Below are positions 22,906 to 56,519 of a DNA stretch of 64,000 nt, one piece after another. The DNA is taken from the NCBI GenBank assembly GCA_037013685.1, contig CM072884.1, positions 111,516,048 to 111,580,047 on the forward strand, in the 5' to 3' direction. The notes under the pieces were generated by a model. That model worked only from the letters and a program-made list of their open reading frames with translations, did no database searches and had not been told where the DNA came from. The translations under genes and the position numbers were made by a program. The stretch comes from Acridotheres tristis. Its lineage: Eukaryota; Chordata; Aves; Passeriformes; Sturnidae. The stretch's first letter is position 1; every line of letters begins with the position of its first letter.

Positions 22906-24929
22906 GACAGAAAGTTATCACCATGGGTCTCCACACCCAGTTTGGACTCCTGTCCCTTGATTTGTGTCATGCCACTCTGCACCTGGAGTAACCAATGAGT
23001 TACTTTCCCCTGAGCTAAATGGAGACAGAAGCTCGTTGGGATGAGTCTCAGCTGAGATTTGTTGCTCCCTCCCCGTGCTTCTTGCTTGGCAATGATGGGA
23101 ACAACAAGCATCCTTCAGGATATTCGACATCAAACCTAAAACTCACAATCTGCTTCCCTAAGGAATAACTGCCTTGAGTTCTCAGCTTCCCAGATGATAT
23201 GTCAAGCATGTTTCCAGCCTCCTGAAGCTGTCAGAGGATGCAGACAGACAAACTTATCTCCTTTAATGGGGATATTCTCACATTAAAGAGAAGACTGTAA
23301 GCATGTTTTATTACATGGAAGGTGGATGAACAATGTGGTGTCTGGAAAAGTGGCCAGAAACTCTAACTGGTGGCTGGAGCTGCCCTGGCAAAGCTCCTGA
23401 ACTGTTTAATTTCTCTCCAATGAATTTCACGAAGAGTTTCTTTGGAGAAAATCTCTCACACAGTTTGTAGGCTCAGAATTTCTCTCATCCATGGTCCAAG
23501 TTGCCTCCTGGACCTGCCATTCCAAACCCTTTATTAGCAACACAGTGAAGCACCTCCTATTTATTTTCCCACAAAACAAACAATTGACTCACCCTATCCA
23601 CTTTGTTGCTTTTCATGGTACTGGAAATCACATGAAGTCTTTTACACTTCAGCAGCCTGTGAAACTTGACAATCAATCATCCTGAAATGCCAACAGCCAC
23701 ATCCTATGACATATATGGATCTGTAGGAAGCATAGCTTGAAGCCTTTCTAATTTTAGCTTGTTTCAGGATACGAGAAGTTTCAAGCATCAATCATCCAAG
23801 GAAAATGCTTTACATACCAAAGTGTCACAAAAAAAAAAAAAACCAAACCAAAAAAAACCCCCAAAAAACCAAAAAACCCCCCAAAAAACCAAAAAAACAA
23901 CCAGGCTTCTGGTTTGTGTGTAATTGAGGTGCACTGGAAGGATTTTGTACCCCTGGATTCCTGAAGCCTGTGGAATGCTCTGTGCTCTGTGTTAATCAGC
24001 TGCTGTTGCTTTCTCCCAGTAAAACAGGAATATAAAAATGCAGACAGTATTCCTTCAAGTGCATTTAAGCCAATAGCTCACAAATTTGTGCTACTGATTT
24101 TCATTCTGCTGTACTTCAGAAAAGATTTAATTCTTTGCCCAGTTGCACTAAATTACTGCAGAAAGTATTAAGCTTATGTAAGCAGAATTAACATTATGGC
24201 TAAAACCACCAAGCAGCAGCTGGCCCCCAGTTTATCCTTGGCATACTCACAGCCTCCTTTTCTCCTGGCAGGAGGGATGACCAGCACATGCTGGTCCCAA
24301 GGAATGCCCCAAATTTCTGTGCTGGCTGTAGGATCTTCTGCTGTCCCGTTTGCTGTTTCACCCCAGCCACCAGCTGAAGACCAGGGCAGTGTGTCCCTCC
24401 CACGTGAGAGGCTTAGCATTCCTCGCATTCCCTCCCAGCCTTCCCAGATCAGACCCTCTCCAGAAATCACTGCTCTATTTCTGCCTTGACAAGGATGTGC
24501 AAAGTGTGGTGGGTTTTGTCTCAAGCCCAAAACCTGTGGCCCTGCCTGATGTCCTGAGTACATTCAGGGTTTTTGTCCTGGGGGAAAAATGGGGCTTGTG
24601 GTTCATCAGCCACAGGAAGATCAGGCAGCCTGGGAATACACCAAGGCACAGCACACATTGGATTTACCACATTTCCAGCGTGATTAGCAGTTCTGTGTTT
24701 ATATTGCCCACCAAGAGTCCTGCTCAAAACCTCTGCAGCAATGACTGGTGTCCTGATTTGGCTGCTGGTGAGATGGGGAAAATTTTCCCCAGGAAGAGGA
24801 ATTATCTGCAGGAACATAAGAAATGCTAAAATCAGTGGCTCACCTAACTTGGTATTCAGGAAACTTTTAAAAGTGGAAACAGGTTAAATTACTTAGGAAT
24901 AGCAAATCTGATGTGTTTAAATCCTTTTT
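22906..24929. other. Intergenic with A/C-rich run
   Basis: The only structure is 23829-23900, a run of AAAAAACC and CCCCCAAAAAA words. The rest is unassigned. Confidence 0.5.
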
Positions 24930-25385
24930 CCCCCAGTCCCCCTCATCTGTGACTCCTTGGATTTGGGATGTTGTGGCCACATCCCAGGCTGTAGTATCCA
25001 TTTATCAGCCTCTTGTTCCTAACAATCCCTTCCTGGGCCCATTGACATTGTCAGCTTCCATAATATCCTGTGACAACGAATTCCAAAATTTCCTGACTCA
25101 TTCCATAAAAACATTCTCTCTCTTTTCTCTTTCAAGCAGATCTATTAATTTCATTATGTCTGCTAATTTTCATTATGGTATTGCAGGATTTTCTGACTCA
25201 CTGTTCTGCGTTCATCTTTATGATTTTTTTGTAGCTGCCGTGGCTTCCTCTCCAAATTGAAGAGTCTTTTCAGCCTCCTCATGGAGCAGCTGTTTCATCC
25301 TCTCTAGCTGCCATTTTCTCTGTATTTCTCACATCCCCAGGTCGTCCCTGAGACTAGACTGCACAACCTGTTCAAAATCTCAACA
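24930..25385 (-). mobile_element. Old CR1/L3-like LINE fragment
   Basis: Words such as TGTGGCCACATCCCAGGCTG, CCTAACAATCCCTTCCTGG and CCATAATATCCTGTGACAA match the conserved 3' region of ancient CR1-type elements in antisense. It is diverged compared with the other copies. Confidence 0.6.
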
Positions 25386-25478
25386 CAGCCAGGTTTGTAT
25401 GGCCACAAAGCCCTGCCATCCTGCTGACAGAGCATTTCCCTGGGTCTTGGCTGCTGCTGCACCTTGAGCTGATGCTTT

Positions 25479-25958
25479 TGGAAGGACATGGAGCTGCTGC
25501 AGAGAGCCCAGAGGAGGCAGCAGGATGAGCAGAGGGATGGAGCAGCTCTGCTGGGAGGAAAGGCTGGCACAGCTGGGATTGTTCAGCCTGGAGAGGAGAA
25601 GCTTTGGGCTGAGCTCAGGGTGGCCTTGCAGGGCCTGAAGGAGCTGCAGGAACCATGGAGAGAGACAATTGCCAAGGGATGGAGGGACAGCACCCAGGGA
25701 ATGGAGGGACAGCACCCAGGGAATGCAGGGACAGCACCCAGGGAATAGCAGAGAGTAGGTTTAGATGGGAAACTGAGAAGAAATTCTCTATTGTGAGAGG
25801 CCCTGGCACAGGGTGCCCAGAGAAGCTGTGGCTGCCCCATCCCTGGAAATGTCCAAGGCCAGGTTGGATGGAGCTCTGAGCAACCTGGGACGGTGGAAAC
25901 TGGATAATCTTTAAGGTCCCTTCCAACCCAAGCCACTCCATGATTCTATGATTCCATG
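25479..25958 (+). mobile_element. CR1 LINE 3' fragment with 22-bp repeats
   Basis: Sense copy with an intact 3' end (TTCCAACCCAAGCCACTCCA, then TGATTCTATGATTCC). It contains three 22-bp units (AGGGACAGCACCCAGGGAAT) at about 25680-25745, at the same internal place as in the copies at 18905, 41703 and 48565. Confidence 0.93.
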
Positions 25959-26714
25959 ACAATGTACAGCCCACAACCCTAACGATGGGGAAAACATCTG
26001 TGTGCAGAGTTAAATTAATGCTTTTGCAGACAAAGAACAGATAAGACAGAAAATAAATTTATTTAAACTGCTACACAATGGGAATCTCAATCGTTTTCAA
26101 ATGCCAGCTGAGGGAGAAGTGACTCACATGGCTTGTGTACAGGAAGTCTCTTTGCAGTTTTCAGTGCTGAATTTCTTTTCCTCTGCAGACATCACTGGTG
26201 TGAGTGCAGTTGGACATGGAGAGAGACATGGTTCCTGCCCTGGGGAGCTCACAGCTAAATGTGACATGGACAAAACTATCCCAACACAGAACAATTGACT
26301 GAAATACCATCTATCAGACATGAGATCCATTTTAACTGGAATACCAAATATATATATAAAGGCTACAGGTGGGACAGAGGGGTGTCTGTGTTCTGTTTAT
26401 GTTTTTATGTTCATACAGGCACAAAAGGTAGTGATGCTTTGCTTGAGAAAGGGATTTTCTTTTCTTTGGTGGGGTGGCTCCAGCTGGTGCTTCCTGAACA
26501 AAAACAAAGACAATTCAATTAGAACTCAGCACTTCTGTGATGTTACAGATCTGAACTCGGGACAATGTTGTGATGAATTAATTCCCATGCAACAGATGAA
26601 CCTGGGAGAGGCAGCACGAGAGAAGTGATGGATTTCCTGCCCTGTCGAGGTGCTGGGAAATCCCACCAGCACGTGGCTGGTGAAACCTTTGGTCTGAGTC
26701 AGCTGGGCATCCAG
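25959..26714. other. Intergenic, nothing recognised
   Basis: No repeat family or exon identified. Confidence 0.4.
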
Positions 26715-26843
26715 CCCAGGACAGGTCAGACATTGGGGCTTGGAGCAGCCTGGGACAATGGAAAACGTCCCTGCCCATGGCAGGGGTGGAACTGGATGAG
26801 ATTTAAGATCCCTTCCAACCCAAACCATCCCATGACTCTAGGG
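26715..26843 (+). mobile_element. CR1 LINE 3' fragment
   Basis: Sense copy ending TCCCTTCCAACCCAAACCATC. Confidence 0.88.
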
Positions 26844-28914
26844 ATCCTAGAAACAGCACTTTGTGATCAGGAGGAAGGCCCATCACCAGAAGGAAAATCT
26901 GCTGGAAATTCCAACTCTCTTACAAGTTTCAGCTTCTCCCCAGTAAGTGATTTTCTGATCTGTATTTCAGTGCAGGGAAGAAGGGACAGAGGAAGGACAA
27001 AACCTGAAAATTAAAATTAGAAATGCTGACAGAATTTGAGCAGTGCTGCTGTGCTCACACACCTGGACAGGACAAACTCTGCCTTCCAGCTGCTTCCTGT
27101 TTTGCAGTTTTAAATTTGGCCTATTTTCAGCAATTTTATACTGAGTTGTATTTCTTGTCAGGCTCACCTCTCTTACCAGTATTTTAAGTTTTCAACTAAA
27201 TTTGAGAGAAGAATTCATGTGAGATATGGAGCTCCTAAAAACTGCAGTGGAAAAGCTGAGTAAGAGAGGAGAGGGAAGAATTCTTATTCCATGTAAAAGA
27301 CAAACTGCAACACTTAAATCAACTTTTGAGTCATCAGCTGGGTACTTTGTGCATGGACACTTTGCCTGTCCACATTAATAATTACAAAAATTCCAAGTTT
27401 ATGTTACTTTAAGGGTATTCAGAAACTCTGCTTGATATCTCAATACTTACCTGAAAACCTGTTCAAGAAATGTTGTGTCATGGGGAACTGTACTAAGACT
27501 CTTCCTGCTCCTCCACCTCTTCCTTTTCTTCTCCCTCTCCCTGCTTTTCTTCTTCCTCCTTTTTTTTTTTTTTTTTTAAATAGAAAATATTTGTAGTTAC
27601 CATATAGGAATTGAAAGAAAAAATAAAGGCTTGACATGCAGAGTTCTGCTTTTGCAACTGTTCTATTTCTAGTAAAAGCAATATTCTTTGAGTTTCAAAA
27701 GCAGAATTAATGTATGGAAGTTTTAATCTCAACATGGCAGGATTGAATTTTGTAGAGCTAATAGACATGTGCTGGAATATAAGAACCCTCTTCTTAGGGA
27801 GGTTAGAACACGTGGTTAAGCTGCAAATAGATGCTCAAAATCAAAATGAAAATATGAAATATGTGTAAATATGACTAAATAAGTTTAGTGTTTTTTATTA
27901 TACACTTTCCTGGAGCAGTAAACAACTAAAGATTCATGGCACAGGAGCTAGACTCCTGAATGATCTAAAAATCATCTGGAATCAGATAATACAGCCTTGA
28001 TTCTATCTCAAAAGTTATTATTTCTCTCTTTTATGCAGGAGAAATGACACTATTGAAAGACAACAGCCCTTTGCTTCAGTCAACAGCTACATGAAAGCCT
28101 GAATTTGTGTAACACGGATAACAATCTCTGTTTATTCTCTTTCTAGAGTAAATGAAGCTCTACTCTGAAAACCAGCTGGAAATTGCTTTGTGGGCTCCTC
28201 TGCTCCTCCTTCCAGCGATCTCCTGTCCCAAGGCACTCCCATGTGTATAAATCAGCTTTATCTCAATCTGCCACCCCTTCACAAACTGCTTAGGCTGCAA
28301 AAGTGACGGGAACTTCTTGCTGGCATCATCAAATAACCAATCAAAGAATCAATCATGAGCTTTCAGTCAGGACTGCAGGTCGTACATGAGCAGCACTGAC
28401 CTTTTGTGCCCACTCAGGCACCTCCTGTCTGTGCAGGAGTCACACCTGAGCTGCTGAAGTGAAATCCTCCTTCAATATCTGCTTGGGAATGGAACTGTTG
28501 GAATCAGATTCCTGGTTTCAGTTGTTTTTTCAGGGAAAAACATTGCACTAAAAAATCTCTTCTGCAAAACCAGAAATGTAATACAAATATCTGTGGATTA
28601 GAAGTTCTTATGCCAAAGGAATATTGCCTCTCTGGGCCCAAGGAAGGATGCCTTTTTTATCTCATGAGAACAGTGACACAGGGCCAGGAGAGCCCACAGA
28701 CAAGGCTCATCTTTCAGATATTACCAACTTCCATCCAGGACTCAAGTCAATTAACTTTCACAGGAAAAAAAAAAAAAGTGGTTATTTCTCTTGCTTGAAG
28801 CATTAGTTGGTGGTGGCAGGGTACAGCTAACCAGGCTTGCTGGCCCTCAGCAGCATCTCCAGGAACCCCTGCACTTTGCTCATGGGTCCAGGAGCTTAAG
28901 AGTCAGGAAAACAC
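26844..28914. other. Intergenic downstream of SH3BGR
   Basis: A pyrimidine-rich stretch ending in a T run lies at 27500-27580. The remainder is unassigned. Confidence 0.45.
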
Positions 28915-29265
28915 ATCCTGGAGGAGCAGCTGGACTGGGAAAGGGGCTGAGGCTGGAGAAAAGGAGGCTCAGGGGGGACCTTGTGGCTCTGCACAAGTCC
29001 CTGCCAGGAGGGGCAGGCAAAGGAGGAGAGGAAATGGCCTCAAATTGCAGCAGGGCAGGCTCAGGGTGGAGATTGGCAAAGAAAATCTCCCTGGCAGAGT
29101 GGTCAGGCCTTGGGATGAGCTGCCCAGGGAGGTTTGCAGTCACCGTCTGTGGGAGTGTTCAGGAGCAGGCTGGATGTGGCCCTTGGGGACAGGGTTTGGG
29201 GGATGCTGGTGGCACTGGGGTGGCACTGGACGGTCCTGAAGGTTTGGGAAAAGCAGAAAAGTGTT
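28915..29265 (+). mobile_element. CR1 LINE fragment
   Basis: Sense copy (GGAGAAAAGGAGGCTCAGGGG ... GGTCAGGCCTTGGGATGAGC) with a damaged 3' end. It lies just beyond the SH3BGR 3' UTR. Confidence 0.88.
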
Positions 29266-29432
29266 TGAGGATTTGCACCTGGGTCGTACAAATCTCATGA
29301 GGGAAATATCTCCTTTATGGGCAGAACTGCCTAAATTGTCAGAACGAGTTTTTCACACTGAAAATGCAATCACAGCATGCTGTCAGTCACTGATTATCAA
29401 AGATAGACTTGCCATAGGAGTCCTTGGCAAAT

Positions 29433-29438
29433 TTTATT
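29433..29438 (-). promoter_or_regulatory. Candidate SH3BGR polyadenylation signal
   Basis: A minus-strand AATAAA lies about 230 nt after the stop codon. It would give a short 3' UTR that ends before the CR1 fragment at 28915-29265. Use of this signal is inferred. Confidence 0.45.
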
Positions 29439-29668
29439 GAAGACTCTGTGACAGACAATGTCTCTTCCATTTACAGCTTTTAATGATTAAAGACCCATCT
29501 TTGCTCCCAGTCAATAACACAATGATAGGACCAATAATTATCTCGAGCAGAATATGACTGTGATGTATTTACTTTCATGAATAAGGATTTACCAGCTTTT
29601 GAGTGAAGCAAAGGGACTGAAAAGGAATTAAATACACACAAACAAAATAGGATCATAAAATAGGTATA

Positions 29669-51602
<21,934 letters not shown>

Positions 51603-52140
51603 GCTGGCAGTGAATCAGCAGAGCAGCTCTGCCACCCACGAGTCACCACGATCCCCGGAGCAATCCGAGTGTTCCGCACTCCTGGGCTAAGCCGGGTCCT
51701 AAATGGATGCCCCCTCCCCCCAGCAATCCTTTACAGCTTTGCCCTCTCTCCCTCTGCCCGGGGTCCCGGGATTTCCCACTCCATTGGCTCTTCGAGTATT
51801 TTGGGACGAGGATTGGTCAGTAAGAGGAGCCAGAGCAAAGGGTTTGCACCTGCCCCTGGCCTTATTGCATTAGATTGACAGGGTGGCAGCCCAAAAAAGG
51901 CAAGGGAGAGTAGTGCACCAATGAGACAGGGCTGGAGAAATATTTGGGAGAGGGGGAAGGGACAGCTGAGAAGGGATAAGGGACGGGGAGCTGGCAGCTT
52001 CGTGCTGGGGGCAATCCCAAAGCTGTCGGGTTCCATGGCCACTGTCACAGCTCCATCCTGAAGGGAAGAGCTGTCCCAGAACACTACAAGGCTTTGGAGT
52101 TGAAGTTGTAACTGGAAATCTGAAGTTATAAAAGGGGAAG
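51603..52140. promoter_or_regulatory. Probable bidirectional SH3BGR/LCA5L promoter
   Basis: This interval is immediately upstream of the SH3BGR ATG and precedes the LCA5L exons on the other strand. It is richer in G+C than its surroundings and contains some CpGs. It holds CCAAT-box cores in both orientations: ATTGG at about 51783 and 51814, and CCAAT at about 51919. It also holds a C-rich Sp1-like run near 51710-51720. A plus-strand TATAAAAG lies near 52126-52133. The divergent gene layout supports a shared promoter; transcription starts are not visible in the sequence. Confidence 0.6.
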
Positions 52141-53292
52141 GAAGGGGAGCATGGATGCAGCAGTAATTATAGTAGAGATAATATTGAAATAAGCCTTGGT
52201 TAGGAATGCTCTCGGCTTTAAAGAATTCAGATCATCATCTACACTGCAGGGCTCAGGGATTTTCCTGACATAAATGTGTGTCAGGACACTACCTGATTCT
52301 GATTTGCCTGGCTCGATGTACCAGAACCTATTGTTGTATTTTCTCCTCCTTTTCGCATCACCAGTGAAAATTTCCAGGGCACAGGGTGTAAGAAGAGATC
52401 AAGAATACTCAGCAAAAATTATTCCCATTCTCCTGTGTTATCCAGGATGCTCTTTTCTTCCATCTGGTTATTGCCTTTTACCCCAGAGATCGCCACAATT
52501 CAGTGCCTGCCTGCACATACTTGCTAAAGAAGATCTCTGGGCATGAGAGGTATTTGAAGAATGTTAAATGGTCACAGATTATTTTCAAATTTTAAGGGCC
52601 AAGTCTGTTTCTGCTGTGAGCAACATGAGCTCAGTAAAGCTGATACTGTGCCAGAGGTGAAACTGGACTAGGTTTTAGAAAAACATGTTTCACATGTTAA
52701 GATTGAATATATCAATGTCTGATCCTGAAAACGTTTAAAATGGATAACACTTCATTTCCAGAATCTATTAGACAGAACTAAATACACTATTACATAGTAA
52801 AAAAGAGTAAAAATGCTGTTGAAAGGGAGTTTTTTTGTCTGTATGCAGTATGCCAAGCTGGAAATGCAGTTCTCCATGTATGGAACCAAGATCCTGAAAA
52901 ACTGCACTGAAAACTAAAAATAACAGTATGGGTAGTTTACTGTGGTTCACCATCTGTCATCTCTTTTTTACTTTTGAGAAGTAACAGGAGGTCCAGCAAC
53001 AAGCCTATTAGAAGCAGGTATTTTCAGAGTATTTTCCTGAAAAAGAGCAACAACCACAAGAAAAACCCCAGTGAGAAAACATTAATTATTGCCTGAAGTT
53101 ATTTACACATGCTTGTTTCTCAGGAGATTTTATATGTGAGTATAGCCTGGGAAATGACTGGCCATTTGGGATAAAATATTTCCAAATAATTTGGTTTTCT
53201 GTGCCCTGAAGAATTACAACCAAAGGATGAAATGATCCTGGGCTTCACCACATACTGCTCAGCCTTGTGATAATGATATTAATAATTTATCA
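52141..53292. other. LCA5L 5' flank or intron
   Basis: No LCA5L N-terminal exon could be recognised here. Open frames such as 52274-52546 lack family likeness. Confidence 0.4.
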
Positions 53293-53400
53293 GAGAATCA
53301 CAGAATCAGCTGAGTAGGAAGGGACCTACAAGGATCTTTGAGTCCAACTCCTGGTCTTGCACAGCACCATCCACAGGAGTCACACCATGTCCTCAAAGCA
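53293..53400 (-). mobile_element. CR1 LINE 3' fragment
   Basis: GAATCACAGAATCAGCTGAG then GTAGGAAGGGACCTACAAGG, a short 3' end. Confidence 0.85.
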
Positions 53401-54012
53401 GTAAATATTTGCACCACCAAACATCCATGGTCAGATTCTGGGACAGAATTGCCAATGAGCTCTGGCTCCTGCTTGGCTTCACACCCAAAACGCTGAGCTG
53501 CACATGGAAATTCCACTCCTGAGGACTTTGGGTCTTGACTCCCATTGTGTGCAGCCTCCAAGGAAAACATGGCTTCATTTTGAAGGGATTTTTCCCCTTT
53601 TTCAATGTAAGAATGTTGACTTTGGAGCTTGTTGGGTCCGGCCTGTGCGCTCTGAGGGCGCGTCCAGGCCGTGAGGCACCTCCATGGGCAGGGCACAGCG
53701 GGACCCACAACATCAAATTCCATTAAAACCCCACTGTGGTACTGAAATATGAGGGTGGAAATACACACACAGGCTCCTCTGTAGGGTCTGGGGTGAGGGA
53801 AGAGGGAGGAAAAAGGTGAGACCCTGCTCCAAAGGTGCTGCCGCCATTTCCCACAGGAGCAGGGACGGAGGCCGATGATGGCGGCTGGTGAGGCCATGAG
53901 GGGACAGCACACACTGGGGTGGAAGTGGGGAGAGATTCCTAGAGAGGACACGGGACAAGGTGGGATCCTTCACCTGTGGATGCCAGAACGACAGGGGGAA
54001 CAGAGCGGGGTG

Positions 54013-54738
54013 AGGGGAGGACATGGGGCTGGGTGTGGGGTTGTGGGACACTAATGGGGTGCCAGGACATGGGGCTGGGTGTGGGGCTGTGGGACACTGA
54101 GAGAGATGCCAGGACATGGGGCTGGGTGTGGGGTTATGGGACACTAATGGGGTGCCAGGACACTGGGCTGGGTGTGGGGTTATGGGACACTAATGGGGTG
54201 CCAGGACATGGGGCTGGGTGTAGAGTTGTGGGACACTAATGGGGTGCCAGGACATGGGGCTGGGTGTGGGGTTATGGGACACTAATGGGGTGCCAGGACA
54301 TGGGGCTGGGTGTGGGGTTATGGGACACTAATGGGGTGCCAGGACACTGGGCTGGGTGTGGGGTTATGGGACACTAATGGGGTGCCAGGATATGGGGCTG
54401 GGTGTGGGGTTATGGGACACTAATGGGGTGCCAGGACATGGGGCTGGGTGTGGGGTTATGGGACACTAATGGGGTGCCAGGACATGGGGCTGGGTGTGGG
54501 GTTATGGGACACTAATGGGGTGCCAGGACATGGGGCTGGGTGTGGGGTTATGGGACACTAATGGGGTGCCAGGACATGGGGCTGGGTGTGGGGTTATGGG
54601 ACACTAATGGGGTGCCAGGACACTGGGCTGGGTGTGGGGTTATGGGACACTAATGGGGTGCCAGGACATGGGGCTGGGTGTGGGGTTGTGGGACACTAAT
54701 GGGGTGCCAGGACATGGGGCTGGGTGTGGGGTTGTGTG
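54013..54738. repeat. 46-bp G-rich minisatellite, about 16 copies
   Basis: Units contain CATGGGGCTGGGTGTGGGG and GGGACACTAATGGGGTGCC, with period 46 (one early unit is 47). Units are nearly identical apart from CATGGGG/CACTGGG and TTATGG/TTGTGG variants. The plus strand has runs of four and three G in every unit. Confidence 0.95.
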
Positions 54739-56320
54739 TCCAGGTGGACACTGGTGGAGTTCCAGGACATTTTCATCTCCAACACAGGAATTTGGCCCTT
54801 AAAAAAATTTAATTAATTCCTGTACCTTTTCAACATAAATTCTCCTGGAGTTTGTCCATTCCAGCCTTTGCCTTTTAAATTCTATTGTGGTATCTTTAAT
54901 TTCATATTTCTGTTTCTTCTGCTTCACCTTCGGTTTTCCTGTCTTCTCCTTTTCTATTTTATTTACTTCTCAACACCTGCTCTGGATGAGCAGAATCAGG
55001 CCACACTTCTCAAAACAAATTAAAACAGTAGTTTTAAGTTTAATTTTAGGAAATTTGCTTTAAAGACAATTTGCCTAGAAAGTGTTGGCAGTGCCAAATC
55101 AAATTTTAACACAAATGCAAATCTGTGAACCAACCTGGGCTTTGCCTAATGCTCAAAATATGATTTCTCATCTCTTGTGGGTTATTGCACTGCCTCAGAT
55201 TTAGCAGGACTGTGGCATTCCTCAGTATTCCACATGGAAAAATTGTTCATGCAAAGGAATTAAGAGCAATGAAACTGTTTTGATTCAGCCTAAAATGTTC
55301 TGTGCAATCTTGAATTGCTTTTTTTAAAAATTTCTTTGGGAGCTGTGTGATTCCCCTCTCCCCTTTAAGAAATTTAATTTAAAATGAAATTCCAGCACAA
55401 AGCAAAAAAGCCAACAAAGGAGTTAGAAGGTTCTAAGAAAATGGTTTCATATTTTGTTAGCGAAGGCGATGTGTTAAAATCCATGTGAACTAAAATACCA
55501 TTTTAACCTCCCTATAATTTCCTTTCCACAGTTGCTATGCTCCTTTTAGACCCCCTAAATATAAAATTTATCCTTCTACTGTGTAAGATTCTTCGTTTAT
55601 AAATGAATATTAAGGGAGCAAAGGTGAATTTCTCCGTGGCCCTCTTGTTGCTATGAGGTGAATGTGACATTGAGACTTTCAAAACCCTCTATTAGCAAAT
55701 ATTTTCCTACTTTTCTCTTTTTTTCCTCTTTTATGCAAAAAATAAAAGTTGAATTATCTCTTTGGGTCCCAACATTTAGCCTCTTTTGTGTTTTAATCTC
55801 ACATTTGGGTGTGTTTAGAACCTAATTCCTTTCCACAATTGTGGCTCAAGGCAAAACTTGCCTCTCCTCACCTGAAGTGGATTGGAACATGATAATAAGA
55901 AAATGGAATGGGTATCAAGCCATATCCCGAGAAATAATTTTTACCAGAACTACAGTGTCTAAATAATTCTGCCAGGAGAATAAACTGATCTGCTCTTGCA
56001 CTTCCCAGTAGCCTCAGCAAGGAAATAAAGGAAAAAAAGAGGGAGAAAAAAAGAAAGCTTAACAGTTATTCAGAAAGGTCTAGAAAATTACTTAAATTTT
56101 TTTATGCTAAATATGCTAAGAATGCTTTTTGCAAGCGTTCTAAAATATTTTTAGCTTCTCTAGCCTCTGCTGAGTGTTAATATGGCAGCTAAAATGGTTT
56201 TTGTGTTGTTTTAAGGGATTAATTAAGTTTGTGATCTGATTTGCTGTCTAATACTTGAAAAATGTGATCATTGATATTTTTATGGCACGAAGTACTCTGA
56301 AATCCCAGGTACAGTGGTGA
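54739..56320. other. AT-rich LCA5L 5' flank or intron
   Basis: No exon or repeat family recognised. Confidence 0.45.
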
Positions 56321-56356
56321 CCTCTTAGAGAAGACACAAGAGAACATTCATTCCAG

Positions 56357-56519
56357 ATGATTCCAAGAGCTTTGTCAGTGGCTCAGCCTGAAAGGCTCAG
56401 AGGAGGCAAACCTTTAGAAACACCAGGAACTGAAGAGAAGGAAACACAGAAAAAGGACAAGACAAGAAAGGAAAGAAGGAAATGTGGACAGTATCTCTAT
56501 GCCCAAGGAGATAAAAAAG
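56357..56519 (+). CDS. LCA5L: LCA5L upstream coding exon (5' boundary uncertain)
   Basis: The frame is open from 56321, with an ATG at 56357 directly after a possible acceptor (TTCCAG). The product is basic and acidic (ETQKKDKTRKERRKCGQ) and ends GDKK plus one base, before donor GTAAAT at 56520. That single G joins the GA at 58736 to give a Gly codon and GKKW, which parallels the GKKHTW region of the mammalian protein. The exon could be internal, with the true start further upstream, or could contain the start. Confidence 0.6.

Noticed and set aside
1..29000. Search for B3GALT5, the human neighbour beyond SH3BGR
   Set aside because: Its coding region is a single exon of about 300 codons; no frame of that kind with glycosyltransferase features is present.
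51690..51705. CArG-like box (CCTAAATGG) upstream of SH3BGR
   Set aside because: Only five A/T bases between CC and GG instead of six; not a canonical SRF site.
53298..53951. 217-codon minus-strand frame
   Set aside because: Overlaps a CR1 3' end and has no recognised domain.
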